A program made the position numbers and the translations under genes. Below, piece after piece: positions 1 through 8,974 of a DNA stretch of 64,000 bases. The notes below the pieces were generated by a model that searched no databases, was not told the DNA's origin, and worked only from the letters and a program-made list of their open reading frames with translations. Position 1 is the stretch's first letter; every line of letters begins with the position of its first letter. Source of the stretch: Agrobacterium tumefaciens (GTDB lineage: Bacteria; Pseudomonadota; Alphaproteobacteria; Rhizobiales; Rhizobiaceae); NCBI RefSeq assembly GCF_005221325.1, contig NZ_CP039888.1, positions 1,612,001 to 1,676,000 of the forward strand, given 5' to 3'.

Positions 1-1
1 G

Positions 2-673
2 GGCCAGAACCCCACCTGCGCCACCCTGCCCGAGGATCGGCGGCGGGCAATCGCCGATATTGCCCGCAGATACGGCGTATGGATCATCGAGGACAATCTC
101 TACGGTGCCATGACCCGCGAAGCGATCCCACTCATTGCGGAATTCGCGCCCGATATCACCTTCGTCGTCGGTGGCCTGTCGAAATCCGTCGCGGCCGGTG
201 TGCGGGGTGGCTGGGTCGCCTGCCCGGCGCAATTTTCATCGAGAATACGAATTTCGCATTCGATGCTGACCGGCGGATTGCCCTTCATGCTGGCCGAACT
301 GAATGCGCGTCTCGTCAATAGCGGCGACGCCCACGACATCCGCAAGGATTGCATCGCCGAGATCAATCAGCGCGAGGCGATCGCCAGACGCATCTTTGCC
401 GGGCTGGAATTCAATTCCCTGCCCGATATCGCCTTCATGTGGCTGAGGCTGCCCGAACCCTGGCTGTCGGGCACCTTCCGCAATGCCGCCATGAAGGAAG
501 GCGTGCTGATCGACGACGAGGACGAGTTCAAGGCCGGCCGCTCGGAAAAGGTATTCCACCGCGTCCGCATCAGTTTTTCCGGACCTTCCACGCGTGAGGA
601 ACTGACACATGCCTTCGGCATCCTGCGCAATTTGCTCGACAATGGTTCATCCGGCTATGAAAGCGAGGCATGA
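2..673 (+). CDS. PLP-dependent aminotransferase domain protein (MocR/aminotransferase I type), C-terminal part
   Basis: The 5' end lies outside the window; 223 residues remain. The visible frame opens with GQNPTC and EDNLYG, the fold-type I aminotransferase segments that bind PLP. GGLSKSVAAG follows, with the probable Schiff-base lysine at about residue 61 of the fragment. An RVRISFSG segment near the end fits the substrate-carboxylate arginine region. Proteins with this pattern are either stand-alone aminotransferases or the catalytic half of MocR-type GntR regulators. The missing N-terminus would decide, and the 'MTRE..' context is typical of MocR proteins. The stop at 671-673 is followed by about 150 bases before purL. 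The family is confident; the substrate is unknown. Confidence 0.85.
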   Translation, partial: GQNPTCATLPEDRRRAIADIARRYGVWIIEDNLYGAMTREAIPLIAEFAPDITFVVGGLSKSVAAGVRGGWVACPAQFSSRIRISHSMLTGGLPFMLAELNARLVNSGDAHDIRKDCIAEINQREAIARRIFAGLEFNSLPDIAFMWLRLPEPWLSGTFRNAAMKEGVLIDDEDEFKAGRSEKVFHRVRISFSGPSTREELTHAFGILRNLLDNGSSGYESEA

Positions 674-827
674 CGCGGGGTGCGGCCGTTCAGGCGTCGC
701 CCGCAACAGGTGAATAAGGGCAAAAACCGCCCATTAGCCAGCAAACCGGCGCATTTTCCTGTCGCGCCATGGAGCCTCTTGCGCTAAAGAACCGGAAACT
801 TTCCTCGGCTCGAACCGCGTGAGACCT

Positions 828-3062
828 ATGTCGATTTCAAACTCCATCAAGATCACCCCGGAACTCGTTGCATCCCACGGGCTGAAGCCCGACGAATACC
901 AGCGTATCCTCGACCTGATCGGACGGGAGCCGAGCTTTACCGAGCTTGGCATCTTCTCGGCCATGTGGAACGAGCACTGCTCCTACAAGTCTTCCAAGAA
1001 GTGGCTGAAGACCCTGCCGACAACAGGACCGCGCGTCATCCAGGGCCCCGGTGAAAATGCCGGCGTGGTCGATATCGACGATGGCGACTGCGTCGTCTTC
1101 AAGATGGAGAGCCACAACCACCCGTCCTATATAGAGCCCTATCAGGGTGCGGCGACCGGCGTCGGCGGCATTCTGCGCGACGTCTTCACCATGGGCGCCC
1201 GCCCGATTGCAGCCATGAATGCACTCCGCTTCGGCGCGCCTGACCACCCGAAGACCCGTCACCTCGTGGCGGGTGTCGTCGCCGGTGTCGGCGGATACGG
1301 CAATTCCTTCGGCGTGCCGACTGTCGGTGGCGAAGTGGAATTCGATCCGCGTTATAACGGCAACATCCTCGTCAACGCTTTCGCAGCCGGCCTTGCCAAG
1401 TCCAATGCGATCTTCCTCTCGGAAGCCAAGGGCGTCGGCCTGCCGGTGGTCTATCTCGGTGCAAAGACCGGCCGTGACGGCGTCGGTGGCGCAACCATGG
1501 CCTCGGCCGAGTTTGACGAGTCGATCGAAGAAAAGCGCCCCACCGTTCAGGTCGGCGACCCCTTCACCGAAAAATGCCTGCTGGAAGCCTGCCTTGAGCT
1601 GATGAAGACCGGCGCTGTCATCGCCATTCAGGACATGGGTGCCGCCGGCCTCACCTGCTCGGCTGTCGAAATGGGCGCCAAGGGCGATCTCGGCATCGAA
1701 CTCGACTTGAACGCCGTACCGGTGCGCGAAGAGCGCATGACGGCTTACGAAATGATGCTGTCGGAAAGCCAGGAGCGCATGCTCATGGTTCTCGAGCCCT
1801 CCAAGGAAGAAGTCGCCAAGGCAATCTTCGTTAAATGGGGTCTGGACTTCGCCATCGTCGGCAAGACCACCGACGACCTGCGCTTCCGCGTGCTGCACAA
1901 TGGCGAAGAAGTGGCCAACCTGCCGATCAAGGAACTCGGCGACGAGGCTCCCGAATATGACCGCCCCTGGACGCCCGCCAAGGTGCCCGCAGCGCTTTCC
2001 GAAAACGACGTCCCCGCAGCCGATATTGCCGATGCGCTGGTGTCGCTCGTTGGTTCGGCCAACAATTCCTCGCGCCGCTGGGTCTATGAGCAATATGACA
2101 CGCTGATCCAGGGCAATTCCCTGCAGCTGCCGGGCGGTGATGCCGGCGTGGTGCGTGTCGAAGGCCATGACAAGAAGGCGCTCGCTTTCTCCTCCGACGT
2201 GACCCCGCGTTATGTCGAGGCCGATCCCTTTGAAGGCGGCAAGCAGGCTGTCGCCGAATGCTGGCGCAACATCACCGCCACCGGCGCCCTGCCGCTGGCG
2301 GCCACCGACAACCTGAATTTCGGCAATCCGGAAAAGCCTGAAATCATGAGCCAGCTCGTCCATGCCATCAAGGGCATCGGCGAAGCCTGCCGCGTGCTGG
2401 AATTCCCGATCGTCTCCGGCAATGTCTCGCTCTACAACGAGACCAATGGCCAGGCGATCCTGCCCACCCCCACCATCGGCGGCGTCGGCCTCCTGAAGGA
2501 TTGGGGCCGTATGGCGCGCATCCGCTTTGCCGCGGCTGACGAGGTAGTGCTGCTTATCGGCGCGCCTGCCGGCCTCGGCACGCACATTGCCCAGTCGGTT
2601 TACATGCGTGACGTTCACGGCCGCACCGATGGCCCGGCGCCGCATGTCGATCTCACTGCCGAGAAGAAGAACGGCGATTTCGTCCGTGGCCTGATCACCG
2701 ATGGTCTTGCCACCGCCGTTCACGATTGCTCCTCGGGTGGTCTCGCCCTTGCAGTTGCCGAAATGGCGATTTCGTCCGGCATCGGTGCGACGATCGATGC
2801 GGTCGAAGGCCATAATCCGGTTCTCACCTTCTATGGCGAAGACCAGGCCCGCTACGTCCTGACGGTCAAGAAGGCTGATCTCGACAAGGTGCAGGCGGCT
2901 GCCAAGGCGGCAGGCGTTTCCTGCCCGGCAATCGGCTTTACCGGCGGTTCCGCCGTAAAGCTGGGCACGGCGCGGGCTGTCGAGATTAAAGAATTGCACT
3001 TGGCCTATGAATCGTGGTTCCCTCAATTTATGGATGGCGAAACTTTGATCGCCGCAGAATGA
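828..3062 (+). CDS. purL: Phosphoribosylformylglycinamidine synthase subunit PurL (small type)
   Basis: PurL performs the ATP-dependent amidation of formylglycinamide ribonucleotide in purine synthesis. It works with the separate PurQ glutaminase and PurS, which are not in this window. The 744-residue length matches the small Bacillus/alphaproteobacterial type rather than the roughly 1300-residue fused enzyme. [10 protein letters not shown] places the conserved histidine at about residue 50. [12 protein letters not shown] and [12 protein letters not shown] form the metal/nucleotide region, [10 protein letters not shown] the second repeat, and GEDQARYVL lies near the C-terminus. I chose the ATG at 828; an in-frame GTG at 819 would add only three residues. 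bolA starts 16 bases after the stop, so the two are probably cotranscribed. Confidence 0.97.
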   Translation: MSISNSIKITPELVASHGLKPDEYQRILDLIGREPSFTELGIFSAMWNEHCSYKSSKKWLKTLPTTGPRVIQGPGENAGVVDIDDGDCVVFKMESHNHPSYIEPYQGAATGVGGILRDVFTMGARPIAAMNALRFGAPDHPKTRHLVAGVVAGVGGYGNSFGVPTVGGEVEFDPRYNGNILVNAFAAGLAKSNAIFLSEAKGVGLPVVYLGAKTGRDGVGGATMASAEFDESIEEKRPTVQVGDPFTEKCLLEACLELMKTGAVIAIQDMGAAGLTCSAVEMGAKGDLGIELDLNAVPVREERMTAYEMMLSESQERMLMVLEPSKEEVAKAIFVKWGLDFAIVGKTTDDLRFRVLHNGEEVANLPIKELGDEAPEYDRPWTPAKVPAALSENDVPAADIADALVSLVGSANNSSRRWVYEQYDTLIQGNSLQLPGGDAGVVRVEGHDKKALAFSSDVTPRYVEADPFEGGKQAVAECWRNITATGALPLAATDNLNFGNPEKPEIMSQLVHAIKGIGEACRVLEFPIVSGNVSLYNETNGQAILPTPTIGGVGLLKDWGRMARIRFAAADEVVLLIGAPAGLGTHIAQSVYMRDVHGRTDGPAPHVDLTAEKKNGDFVRGLITDGLATAVHDCSSGGLALAVAEMAISSGIGATIDAVEGHNPVLTFYGEDQARYVLTVKKADLDKVQAAAKAAGVSCPAIGFTGGSAVKLGTARAVEIKELHLAYESWFPQFMDGETLIAAE

Positions 3063-3078
3063 ATTAAGGAGAAACACC

Positions 3079-3312
3079 ATGCCCATGAAACCCGGCGACA
3101 TTGAAGACATGATTAAGGCGGGAATTCCCGGGGCAAAGGTCACGATCCGCGATCTGGCCGGTGACGGCGACCACTACGCGGCGGAAGTCGTTGCGGATGC
3201 GTTCAAGGGCAAGACCCGCGTGCAGCAGCACCAGATGGTCTATGACGCGCTGAAGGGCAATATGGGTGGTGTTCTGCATGCCCTTGCCCTGCAGACCTCG
3301 GCTCCCGAATGA
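3079..3312 (+). CDS. bolA: BolA/IbaG-family protein
   Basis: A small 77-residue protein with the BolA fold: an N-terminal helix (MKPGDIEDMIKAGIP), the strand segment AKVTIRDLAGDGDHY, and the helix-turn KTRVQQHQMVYDAL with the conserved histidine. It ends in GVLHALALQTSAPE, a typical BolA C-terminus. BolA-type proteins bind [2Fe-2S] clusters together with CGFS monothiol glutaredoxins and act in iron-sulfur trafficking and iron sensing. A CGFS glutaredoxin gene is 2.2 kb downstream at 5521, which supports the partnership. The gene has a good ribosome site (aaggag) before the ATG, follows purL closely and is followed by a strong intrinsic terminator. 'BolA family' is the safest name. Confidence 0.93.
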   Translation: MPMKPGDIEDMIKAGIPGAKVTIRDLAGDGDHYAAEVVADAFKGKTRVQQHQMVYDALKGNMGGVLHALALQTSAPE

Positions 3313-3385
3313 TTGTGGCGGTGAAAGCGGTGCCGGCAAGGCAGTCTCACTGTCTCGCCGACGCATAAAGGCCCCGAACTAAATC

Positions 3386-3419
3386 AAAGGCCCGCGTGAC
3401 ACTCTCGCGCGGGCCTTTT
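3386..3419 (+). terminator. Intrinsic terminator after purL-bolA
   Basis: The stem ggcccgcg (3389-3396) pairs with cgcgggcc (3408-3415) around an 11-base loop and ends in tttt. A-residues on the 5' side let it work weakly for the convergent gene as well. Confidence 0.85.
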
Positions 3420-3447
3420 CATATCAGGCAAAATGGGCAAACGATGC

Positions 3448-4596
3448 TTACAAAGCAGGCGGGCTCTGCGAATCCAGATCGGCAAAGGATGCCGCCGGCA
3501 AAGGCCCCGCCGTCAAAAGGGTGAAATCGTAACCGGACTTGCGGTCCGGCCCGAGAACATATTGCCGGTGCATGCGCAGGAAGTTGCGCTTGTTCTTCCT
3601 GTAGCGCTCCGGCGAAAGCGAGTGCTTGAAACGGATCGGCACGATCTTCGGCTGCGGGGCATCGCGGTGGCCCGTCAGCGCCACCGTGTTGCAGCGATAG
3701 AGATGGATCGGGTCGGTGAGGCACTGGATATCGAACCATGTCACATCAGGGTGACGTGCGATTGCGCCGACGCTCTCGCGAAGCCGTTCCGCGCTCGACA
3801 GGAACGCACATTGCAGCGCCGCACCGCCCAGTGTCGCGAAAGACAGCTTCCGTCTATCCAGCGCATCCGGCTTCAGCTCCAGCACGCGGCCGCTGACCGC
3901 GAGCGCGAGGCTGGCGCCCATGCTGTGCGACACCACCAGAACCTCATCCGACGGCTGTTCGAGCGCGGCCACAACAAGCGCTGCCCTCTCCTCGATCCAG
4001 TCACGGGCGATCGGCTCATCGCGGCCGACCGCGAGCGCGAAGCGCCAGTCCGCATAAAGATGCAGGGTATGAAACCGCTCCGCGAAAGGCAGGAACGCCT
4101 TCACGAAAAACAGGGCGGCAGCGGGAAGGCTGACCGCCAGAAGCCAGAGCGGCAAACCTAAAAGCCATGGCGAGAGTGCAATGCCGGCAGCAAGCGCGCC
4201 GCCGACAAGCATCAGCAGGAACGGAAAGATGAAAAACAGGCCAAAACGCCAGGCATGGCGGAAATAATGCGCCGCACCGCCCTCACTGACGATGCCCGCC
4301 CCGGCCTTGAAGCCCAGCCAGACCTGCCGCCAGACGGACGCATCCCGAAGCTGCGAGATGACATCGTTATGGTCATAGACAAAGATATCCGAGCGTGTCC
4401 GCCAGTCGCCCGCCGAGGCCTCCACCGCGAATGCTTCGCCAGCCGGTCTGCTCTCCAGCGGCCCCACCGCATAATTGACGTCCCATGTCTTTCCCGCCAG
4501 CGCTGCGGCGCGCTGATAGCGCAGATGATGGGCGGCCGCGTCGAGCGGATCGAAACCGGGGAAATAAAGAACAAGTCGTGACTTGACGGTCGGCAT
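3448..4596 (-). CDS. Membrane-associated alpha/beta-hydrolase-like protein
   Basis: This 382-residue protein starts MPTVKSRLVLYFPGF, typical of a hydrolase first strand. About residue 119-170 it has two or three hydrophobic segments that should anchor it in the inner membrane. VVSHSMGASLA at 221-231 is the nucleophile elbow of a lipase/esterase-like fold (Ser225). Later, VTWFDIQCLTDPIHLY may carry the acidic residue, and a histidine lies in the basic C-terminal third. I do not recognise a named family and cannot assign a substrate. It is convergent with purL-bolA, whose terminator ends 29 bases from its stop, and it interrupts the usual bolA-grxD neighbourhood. An alternative is a catalytically dead hydrolase fold. 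Confidence 0.7.
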   Translation of the reverse strand: MPTVKSRLVLYFPGFDPLDAAAHHLRYQRAAALAGKTWDVNYAVGPLESRPAGEAFAVEASAGDWRTRSDIFVYDHNDVISQLRDASVWRQVWLGFKAGAGIVSEGGAAHYFRHAWRFGLFFIFPFLLMLVGGALAAGIALSPWLLGLPLWLLAVSLPAAALFFVKAFLPFAERFHTLHLYADWRFALAVGRDEPIARDWIEERAALVVAALEQPSDEVLVVSHSMGASLALAVSGRVLELKPDALDRRKLSFATLGGAALQCAFLSSAERLRESVGAIARHPDVTWFDIQCLTDPIHLYRCNTVALTGHRDAPQPKIVPIRFKHSLSPERYRKNKRNFLRMHRQYVLGPDRKSGYDFTLLTAGPLPAASFADLDSQSPPAL

Positions 4597-4706
4597 GCAT
4601 GAACCTTCAGGCTGGAGACACCCGAAAGGATCGCTTGATACAGTGGGCGATGCACGTATAGTAAAAATCGCGACGGAAATGTGATTTATTTATTGGCGAG
4701 GGAAAT

Positions 4707-4955
4707 TTGTCTGGCATCGTCGATCAATTGCTAAATGGCGTCGTCAAGGGCGCTCTGGCTGAAGTCCTCACCAAGACCGGCATCCGCAAGACCCGCCGCA
4801 CGCGCCGGGCGAAAACCACCGGCTCTCTCGCCGGCGGCATCGTCGGTTCCGTTCTGGAGGCCGCGATCAACGCCGCTGTCAAACCCAAGCCGAACAAGAA
4901 GCAGGTGAGCAAGAGACGCACCGCCGCCGCGCGCAGCCGACAGAAATATAAATGA
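4707..4955 (+). CDS. Small basic protein of unknown function
   Basis: An 82-residue frame starting with TTG at 4707 and preceded by a purine-rich ggcgaggga. The first third (SGIVDQLLNGVVKGALAEVLTK) can form an amphipathic helix. A basic patch (RKTRRTRRAK) follows, then a glycine/alanine-rich stretch (SLAGGIVGSVLEAAINAAV) that could be a short membrane or membrane-binding helix, then a lysine/arginine tail. I do not recognise the family. The four-base overlap with the next exported protein gene suggests translational coupling. The TTG start is the main uncertainty; there is no ATG nearby in frame. Confidence 0.55.
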   Translation: MSGIVDQLLNGVVKGALAEVLTKTGIRKTRRTRRAKTTGSLAGGIVGSVLEAAINAAVKPKPNKKQVSKRRTAAARSRQKYK

Positions 4956-5380
4956 TGCGTCGTCTCTGCCTACTTCCCACCGTTTTGCTTGTAGTTATTT
5001 CTGGACCGCTGCAAGGCACCGCAGAGGTTGAGGACGGCAAAGATATCAAAGTCAGCTTTATCGTGACTCTCGCTGGTGCTGACAGAATATCTGGCACAGC
5101 GCTCTGTAAAACCGGCGAAACCTGCCGCCTCGTAGAACACGAAAGTCCAAAATTAACTATCGATCTTAAAGCAGGTCGCTCCTACAGCGAGATCGAAATC
5201 CGTTGCAAGGATGACTGCTCGTTCAACAGCGGCCACGAAACCATGATCTTCGAGAACAAACAGGAACTTGATATCTATAACGGCAAATCAGGTCCGATAG
5301 TTAAGTCGGTCTGGAGGCGACGGGAGCCGATTGGAAAGATAATGCTCAACTTTTCTGATCCGTCTGGGATGACGCGCTGA
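4952..5380 (+). CDS. Small exported protein of unknown function
   Basis: A 142-residue protein with a clear signal peptide: MMRRL, then a hydrophobic LLPTVLLVVISG core and a likely cut around residues 24-26. The mature part is acidic to neutral and has four cysteines in two pairs (ALCKTGETCRL and EIRCKDDCSF), which could form periplasmic disulfides. No domain is recognised. It overlaps the preceding small gene by four bases (ATGA), so the two are probably one transcript; the second ATG at 4955 is an alternative start. Codon use looks more AT-rich (aaa, aat, ata, tta) than in purL or grxD, which hints at later acquisition. Confidence 0.6.
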   Translation: MMRRLCLLPTVLLVVISGPLQGTAEVEDGKDIKVSFIVTLAGADRISGTALCKTGETCRLVEHESPKLTIDLKAGRSYSEIEIRCKDDCSFNSGHETMIFENKQELDIYNGKSGPIVKSVWRRREPIGKIMLNFSDPSGMTR

Positions 5381-5520
5381 TAGATAGGGCTTCGCCTGCA
5401 ATCAGCCATGCCACACAGACGCATTTTTTACGCTTTCCGGGTGGAAATCGCGCCGCGACATGTTATCTAGGAACAAACGGAAAGCAGCGGCCTTGAACCG
5501 CATGTGAAAGGAATAGGCCT

Positions 5521-5856
5521 ATGAGCGGCATTAACGACATGATCGACAGCGAAGTGAAGAGCAACGACATCGTTCTTTTCATGAAGGGCACCCCGCAATT
5601 TCCGCAGTGCGGTTTTTCCGGCCAGGTGGTACAGATCCTCGATTATCTCGGCGTCGACTACAAGGGCATCAACGTGCTTGCCGATGCCGACATCCGTCAG
5701 GGCATCAAGGACTATTCCAACTGGCCGACCATCCCGCAGCTCTACGTTAAGGGCGAATTTGTCGGCGGCTGTGATATCGTAAGAGAGATGTTCCAGTCCG
5801 GCGAGTTGCAGAGCCACTTCCAAGAACAGGGTATCAGCGTCCGCGGCGCGGCCTGA
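5521..5856 (+). CDS. grxD: Monothiol glutaredoxin, Grx4/GrxD family
   Basis: A 111-residue CGFS glutaredoxin. [19 protein letters not shown] (about residues 20-38) contains the CGFS active motif. [19 protein letters not shown] carries the cis-proline and the glutathione-binding GGCD loop. CGFS glutaredoxins hold a [2Fe-2S] cluster with glutathione, deliver clusters to target proteins, and form heterodimers with BolA proteins. Length and motifs are complete. The ATG at 5521 has an upstream aaagga. It lies downstream of bolA in the same orientation, but with 2.2 kb of unrelated genes between, so it should have its own promoter within 5381-5520. Confidence 0.96.
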   Translation: MSGINDMIDSEVKSNDIVLFMKGTPQFPQCGFSGQVVQILDYLGVDYKGINVLADADIRQGIKDYSNWPTIPQLYVKGEFVGGCDIVREMFQSGELQSHFQEQGISVRGAA

Positions 5857-5951
5857 TTTCGGCCGGTACATCCGGCCCACCCTGATTGTCAGAAATTTAT
5901 GCCAGGCGTTGCTTCATGCAACGCCTTTGCCGTTCTTTTTGGGGCAATCCT

Positions 5952-7199
5952 GTGACAGAACTTTCACAATCCACTTCGCGCGCCGGTTCGATGGGGCGCA
6001 CGGAATTCATTGCGCTGGCCGCAATGCTGATGGCGCTGAATGCGCTGGCCATCGACATCATGCTGCCCGGTCTTCAGGAAATCGGCGCCTCGCTGGGCGT
6101 CGAGAATGAAAACCACCGCCAATACGTCATTTCCACCTATCTCCTTGGCTTCGGCATCGCCCAGCTTCTCTACGGGCCGATTTCGGACCGTTTCGGCCGT
6201 CGCAAGCCGATGCTCGTCGGGCTGGCCATCTACATCGTTTCAGCCCTCGCCGTTGTCTTCGTCCCGTCATTCTCCGGCCTGCTGTTCCTGCGCTTCATTC
6301 AGGGCATCGGTTCGGCGGCGACACGCGTCATCACCATCTCGATCGTGCGTGATATCTATGGCGGCCGGCAGATGGCGGAAGTCATGTCGCTGATCATGAT
6401 GGTCTTCATGGTCGTTCCGGTCATCGCGCCCGGCACCGGCCAGATCGTGCTCTTTTTCGGCAACTGGCACCTGATCTTCGCCTTCATGGCCGGCATTGCC
6501 GCCGTGGTGACGGCCTGGATGTATTTCCGCCTGCCGGAAACCCTGCATCCTGATGATATCAGGCCCTTCACCGCCCGCTCGGTGCTTGGCGGCTTCAAGA
6601 TCGTGCTCACCGATCGTATCGCGCTCTGTTATACGCTTTCCAGCACCTTCATCTTCGGGGCGCTGTTCGGCTTCATCAATTCGGCTGAACAGGTCTATAA
6701 GGGCATTTATCAGCTGGGCGCGTGGTTCGCGGCGGCCTTTGCGGGCGTGGCACTGTTCATGGCCTTCTCATCCTTCATCAATGCCAAGCTGGTGGGACGG
6801 TTCGGCATGCGCAAACTGTCGCACGGATCGCTGCTCGGCTTCATCGCCATCACTTTCGTGTGGCTGGTGGTGCAGGTGCTGGGGCCGGAACCGATGCCCT
6901 TTACCATCTTCATCGTGTTCTTCGCGCTCGCCATGTTCCAGTTCGGCTGGATCGGCTCGAACTTCAACTCGCTCGCGATGGAGCCGCTCGGCCATGTCGC
7001 CGGCACCGCCTCCTCCGTCATCGGCTTCATGGGAACCGTCGGCGGCTCGCTGATCGGCGCCGCCATCGGCCAGGCTTTTGACGGCACGGCGCTGCCAATG
7101 GTGGCCGGCTTCTTCATCGTCTCCATCATCGGCCTGATCTTCGTGCTGATCGGCGAAAAGGGCGTGCTCTTTCAGGCCCACAACAAGCCAACACGGTAA
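5952..7199 (+). CDS. Bcr/CflA-family multidrug efflux MFS transporter
   Basis: A major facilitator with about twelve membrane segments. AIDIMLPGLQEIG in the first helix and GPISDRFGRRKPMLVG (the loop 2-3 signature) are typical of the Bcr/CflA drug:H+ antiporter branch. RFIQGIGSAATRV in helix 4-5 and a second-half loop LVGRFGMRKLSHGS also fit. I chose the GTG at 5952 (TELSQSTSRAG..), because the upstream extension to a TTG at 5886 lacks a ribosome site and is not membrane-like; an ATG at 5916 is a second choice. The substrate is unknown; drugs, sulfonamide or bicyclomycin-type compounds are known for the family. An intrinsic terminator follows. Confidence 0.88.
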   Translation: MTELSQSTSRAGSMGRTEFIALAAMLMALNALAIDIMLPGLQEIGASLGVENENHRQYVISTYLLGFGIAQLLYGPISDRFGRRKPMLVGLAIYIVSALAVVFVPSFSGLLFLRFIQGIGSAATRVITISIVRDIYGGRQMAEVMSLIMMVFMVVPVIAPGTGQIVLFFGNWHLIFAFMAGIAAVVTAWMYFRLPETLHPDDIRPFTARSVLGGFKIVLTDRIALCYTLSSTFIFGALFGFINSAEQVYKGIYQLGAWFAAAFAGVALFMAFSSFINAKLVGRFGMRKLSHGSLLGFIAITFVWLVVQVLGPEPMPFTIFIVFFALAMFQFGWIGSNFNSLAMEPLGHVAGTASSVIGFMGTVGGSLIGAAIGQAFDGTALPMVAGFFIVSIIGLIFVLIGEKGVLFQAHNKPTR

Positions 7200-7220
7200 A
7201 TTCAGGCAGACAAAAAGAAA

Positions 7221-7250
7221 GGGCGCGGAATTCTGTTCCGCGCCCTTTTT
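7221..7250 (+). terminator. Intrinsic terminator after the MFS gene
   Basis: A ten-base stem gggcgcggaa (7221-7230) pairs with ttccgcgccc (7236-7245) over a five-base loop and is followed by ttttt. Upstream adenines allow it to serve the convergent inositol monophosphatase operon as well. Confidence 0.88.
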
Positions 7251-7272
7251 ATTGAAAACAGCCGTTGTTCGA

Positions 7273-8097
7273 TTAAACAGTGAAAATCTTCTCGCGCAGC
7301 AACTCCCACGTCTGCTGATCCGGCGCCAGCAGCAAGCCACCATCCACATGGCGCGGCAGGTAGGGCGAACCGTCGAGACGGGCGGCATAGGCACCCGATT
7401 CCTGCGAGATCAGCGTGCCGGCCAGATGGTCCCAGGGCATCAGCTTGTTATACATCAGGAAATGCATATGCCCGCCGCAGAACAGGCGGTATTCGTGTGC
7501 GGCGCAGCGATAGCTGGTGAACAGCCGCACATCCGCAAGGTTCATCAAAATCTTGCGCCGGGTCTCCACGTCGAAATAGCCGGTATTGGCGATGCCCACC
7601 ATCTGCGACAGTTCCGGCGCCGGCACGACCGACATCTGCGTCTGCGCGCCATCGGCACTGCAAAGCCACGCGCCAGAGCCTTTTTCCGCAATCGCCCAGT
7701 CATTGCCCATCGGATCGAAGATCAGGCCGGCAACGGTCTCGCCCTTGGAGATGACGCTCATCATCACACCGAAGAGCGGCAGGCCGGAGGCGAAATTATA
7801 GGTGCCGTCGATGGGATCGACCACCACGGCAAGATCGGCATCGGCAAGCTTGCCGAGCAGCGAGGCATCGGCCGCAACAGCTTCTTCGCCGATGAACAGC
7901 ACCTGCGGCATGATCTCCTGTACCCGCGCACGGATCAGCCGCTCCGCAGCTTCGTCAGCCTCGGTTACGAGGTCGATCGCCTCGCTCTTTATCCTGATAT
8001 CGCCCTCGCCCAGATTGCGGAACCTCGGCAGTATTTCCACTGCCGCCGCCTCCTGAAGCGCATTGGCAAGAGAGGCGATGTCGAGTTCGATGGCCAT
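7273..8097 (-). CDS. Inositol monophosphatase-family protein (first of a tandem pair)
   Basis: A 274-residue metal-dependent phosphatase of the IMPase/SuhB/CysQ superfamily. IGEE at about 69-72, DPIDGTYNFASG at 94-105 and WDHLAG near residue 216 are the metal- and phosphate-binding motifs, all intact. The ATG at 8097 is preferred to a TTG two codons upstream. The neighbouring gene at 8128-8955 encodes a clear paralogue with the same motif spacing, and the two are 30 bases apart in one transcription unit. The substrate could be inositol phosphate, PAP or another sugar phosphate; the sequence does not decide. It is the last gene of the ttcA-IMPase run before a convergent terminator. Confidence 0.9.
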   Translation of the reverse strand: MAIELDIASLANALQEAAAVEILPRFRNLGEGDIRIKSEAIDLVTEADEAAERLIRARVQEIMPQVLFIGEEAVAADASLLGKLADADLAVVVDPIDGTYNFASGLPLFGVMMSVISKGETVAGLIFDPMGNDWAIAEKGSGAWLCSADGAQTQMSVVPAPELSQMVGIANTGYFDVETRRKILMNLADVRLFTSYRCAAHEYRLFCGGHMHFLMYNKLMPWDHLAGTLISQESGAYAARLDGSPYLPRHVDGGLLLAPDQQTWELLREKIFTV

Positions 8098-8127
8098 GGG
8101 CAATATCCTTCTATCTGAGCGTCAATC

Positions 8128-8955
8128 TTATAAGGCGACGATTTCCCGTCGCAGCATCTTCCAGCTCTCCCTGTCGGGAGCGGACAGGATGCCTCCAGTC
8201 GTCTGGCCGGGCCGGTAAGGCGTATTGTCGAAACGGGCCGTGTAACCACCGGCCTCTTGATGAACGAGAACACCGGCGAGGTGATCCCAGGGCATCAACT
8301 TTTCATGGCCGATGAAATGCAGCTTGCCGGCCGAGGCAAGCCAATATTCATGTGCCGAACAATTGATGGAAAGCGCCATCTTGATCTTGGCCATATTGGC
8401 GGCGATTACCGGACGGCGGTCCTCATGGCTGTGGCCCCAGGAAAAAATGCCGACCATTTCGGACAATGGCACGGGATCGGCGACCTTGAGCTTTGCCTGC
8501 GAACCGTTCTTGCGGTGGAGATAGGCCCCCTCACCTTTCAGCGCGATAATGGTATCGCCCATGACAGGATCGTGGATGATGCCCGCCATCGTTTCACCCT
8601 TGATGGTAACCGCGAGCAATGTGCCAAAAGCGGGAAAGCCGGAAGCATAATTGAACGTGCCGTCGATCGGATCGATCACGAAGGCAAGCGGCGCATCGGC
8701 AAGCGCTGGAATGACTGAAGGGTCCGCCTCATAGGTCTCTTCGCCGACGATATGGGCCTTCGGAAACCGCTCAAGCAGCGCGGCGGTGATCGCCTTTTCC
8801 GCCAGAACGTCTGCCTCGGTGACGAGATCGACGGCGGAGGTCTTTTCGGAGATGGCGCCGGCGCTCAGGTTTCGGAAGCGGGGCATGATTTCCTGCCGGC
8901 CGGCAGCGGCAACGGTGGAAACGAGGAATTCGATATCTTTGTCGGAAAGGCTCAT
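8128..8955 (-). CDS. Inositol monophosphatase-family protein (second of a tandem pair)
   Basis: A 275-residue paralogue of the next gene. It has VGEETYEADPS, DPIDGTFNYASGFPAFG and WDHLAGVLVHQEAGG, the full set of magnesium-binding motifs. The start MSLSDKDIEF at 8955 aligns with the paralogue; longer readings run back into ttcA. Its start lies 20 bases beyond the ttcA stop, so cotranscription is expected. The shared sequence RFRNL..G.I..K..A.DLVTEAD shows the pair arose by tandem duplication. The paralogues differ around the active-site lid (SWGHSHEDRRP here, ANTGYFDVETRRK in the other), so they may have different substrates. Confidence 0.9.
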   Translation of the reverse strand: MSLSDKDIEFLVSTVAAAGRQEIMPRFRNLSAGAISEKTSAVDLVTEADVLAEKAITAALLERFPKAHIVGEETYEADPSVIPALADAPLAFVIDPIDGTFNYASGFPAFGTLLAVTIKGETMAGIIHDPVMGDTIIALKGEGAYLHRKNGSQAKLKVADPVPLSEMVGIFSWGHSHEDRRPVIAANMAKIKMALSINCSAHEYWLASAGKLHFIGHEKLMPWDHLAGVLVHQEAGGYTARFDNTPYRPGQTTGGILSAPDRESWKMLRREIVAL

Positions 8956-8974
8956 GGCGCGGGGCACTTCTTCA

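Noticed and set aside
837..3143. A 768-codon open frame on the minus strand across purL
   Set aside because: It is opposite the highly conserved PurL frame, has no recognisable motif and no ribosome site. It is a codon-bias shadow.
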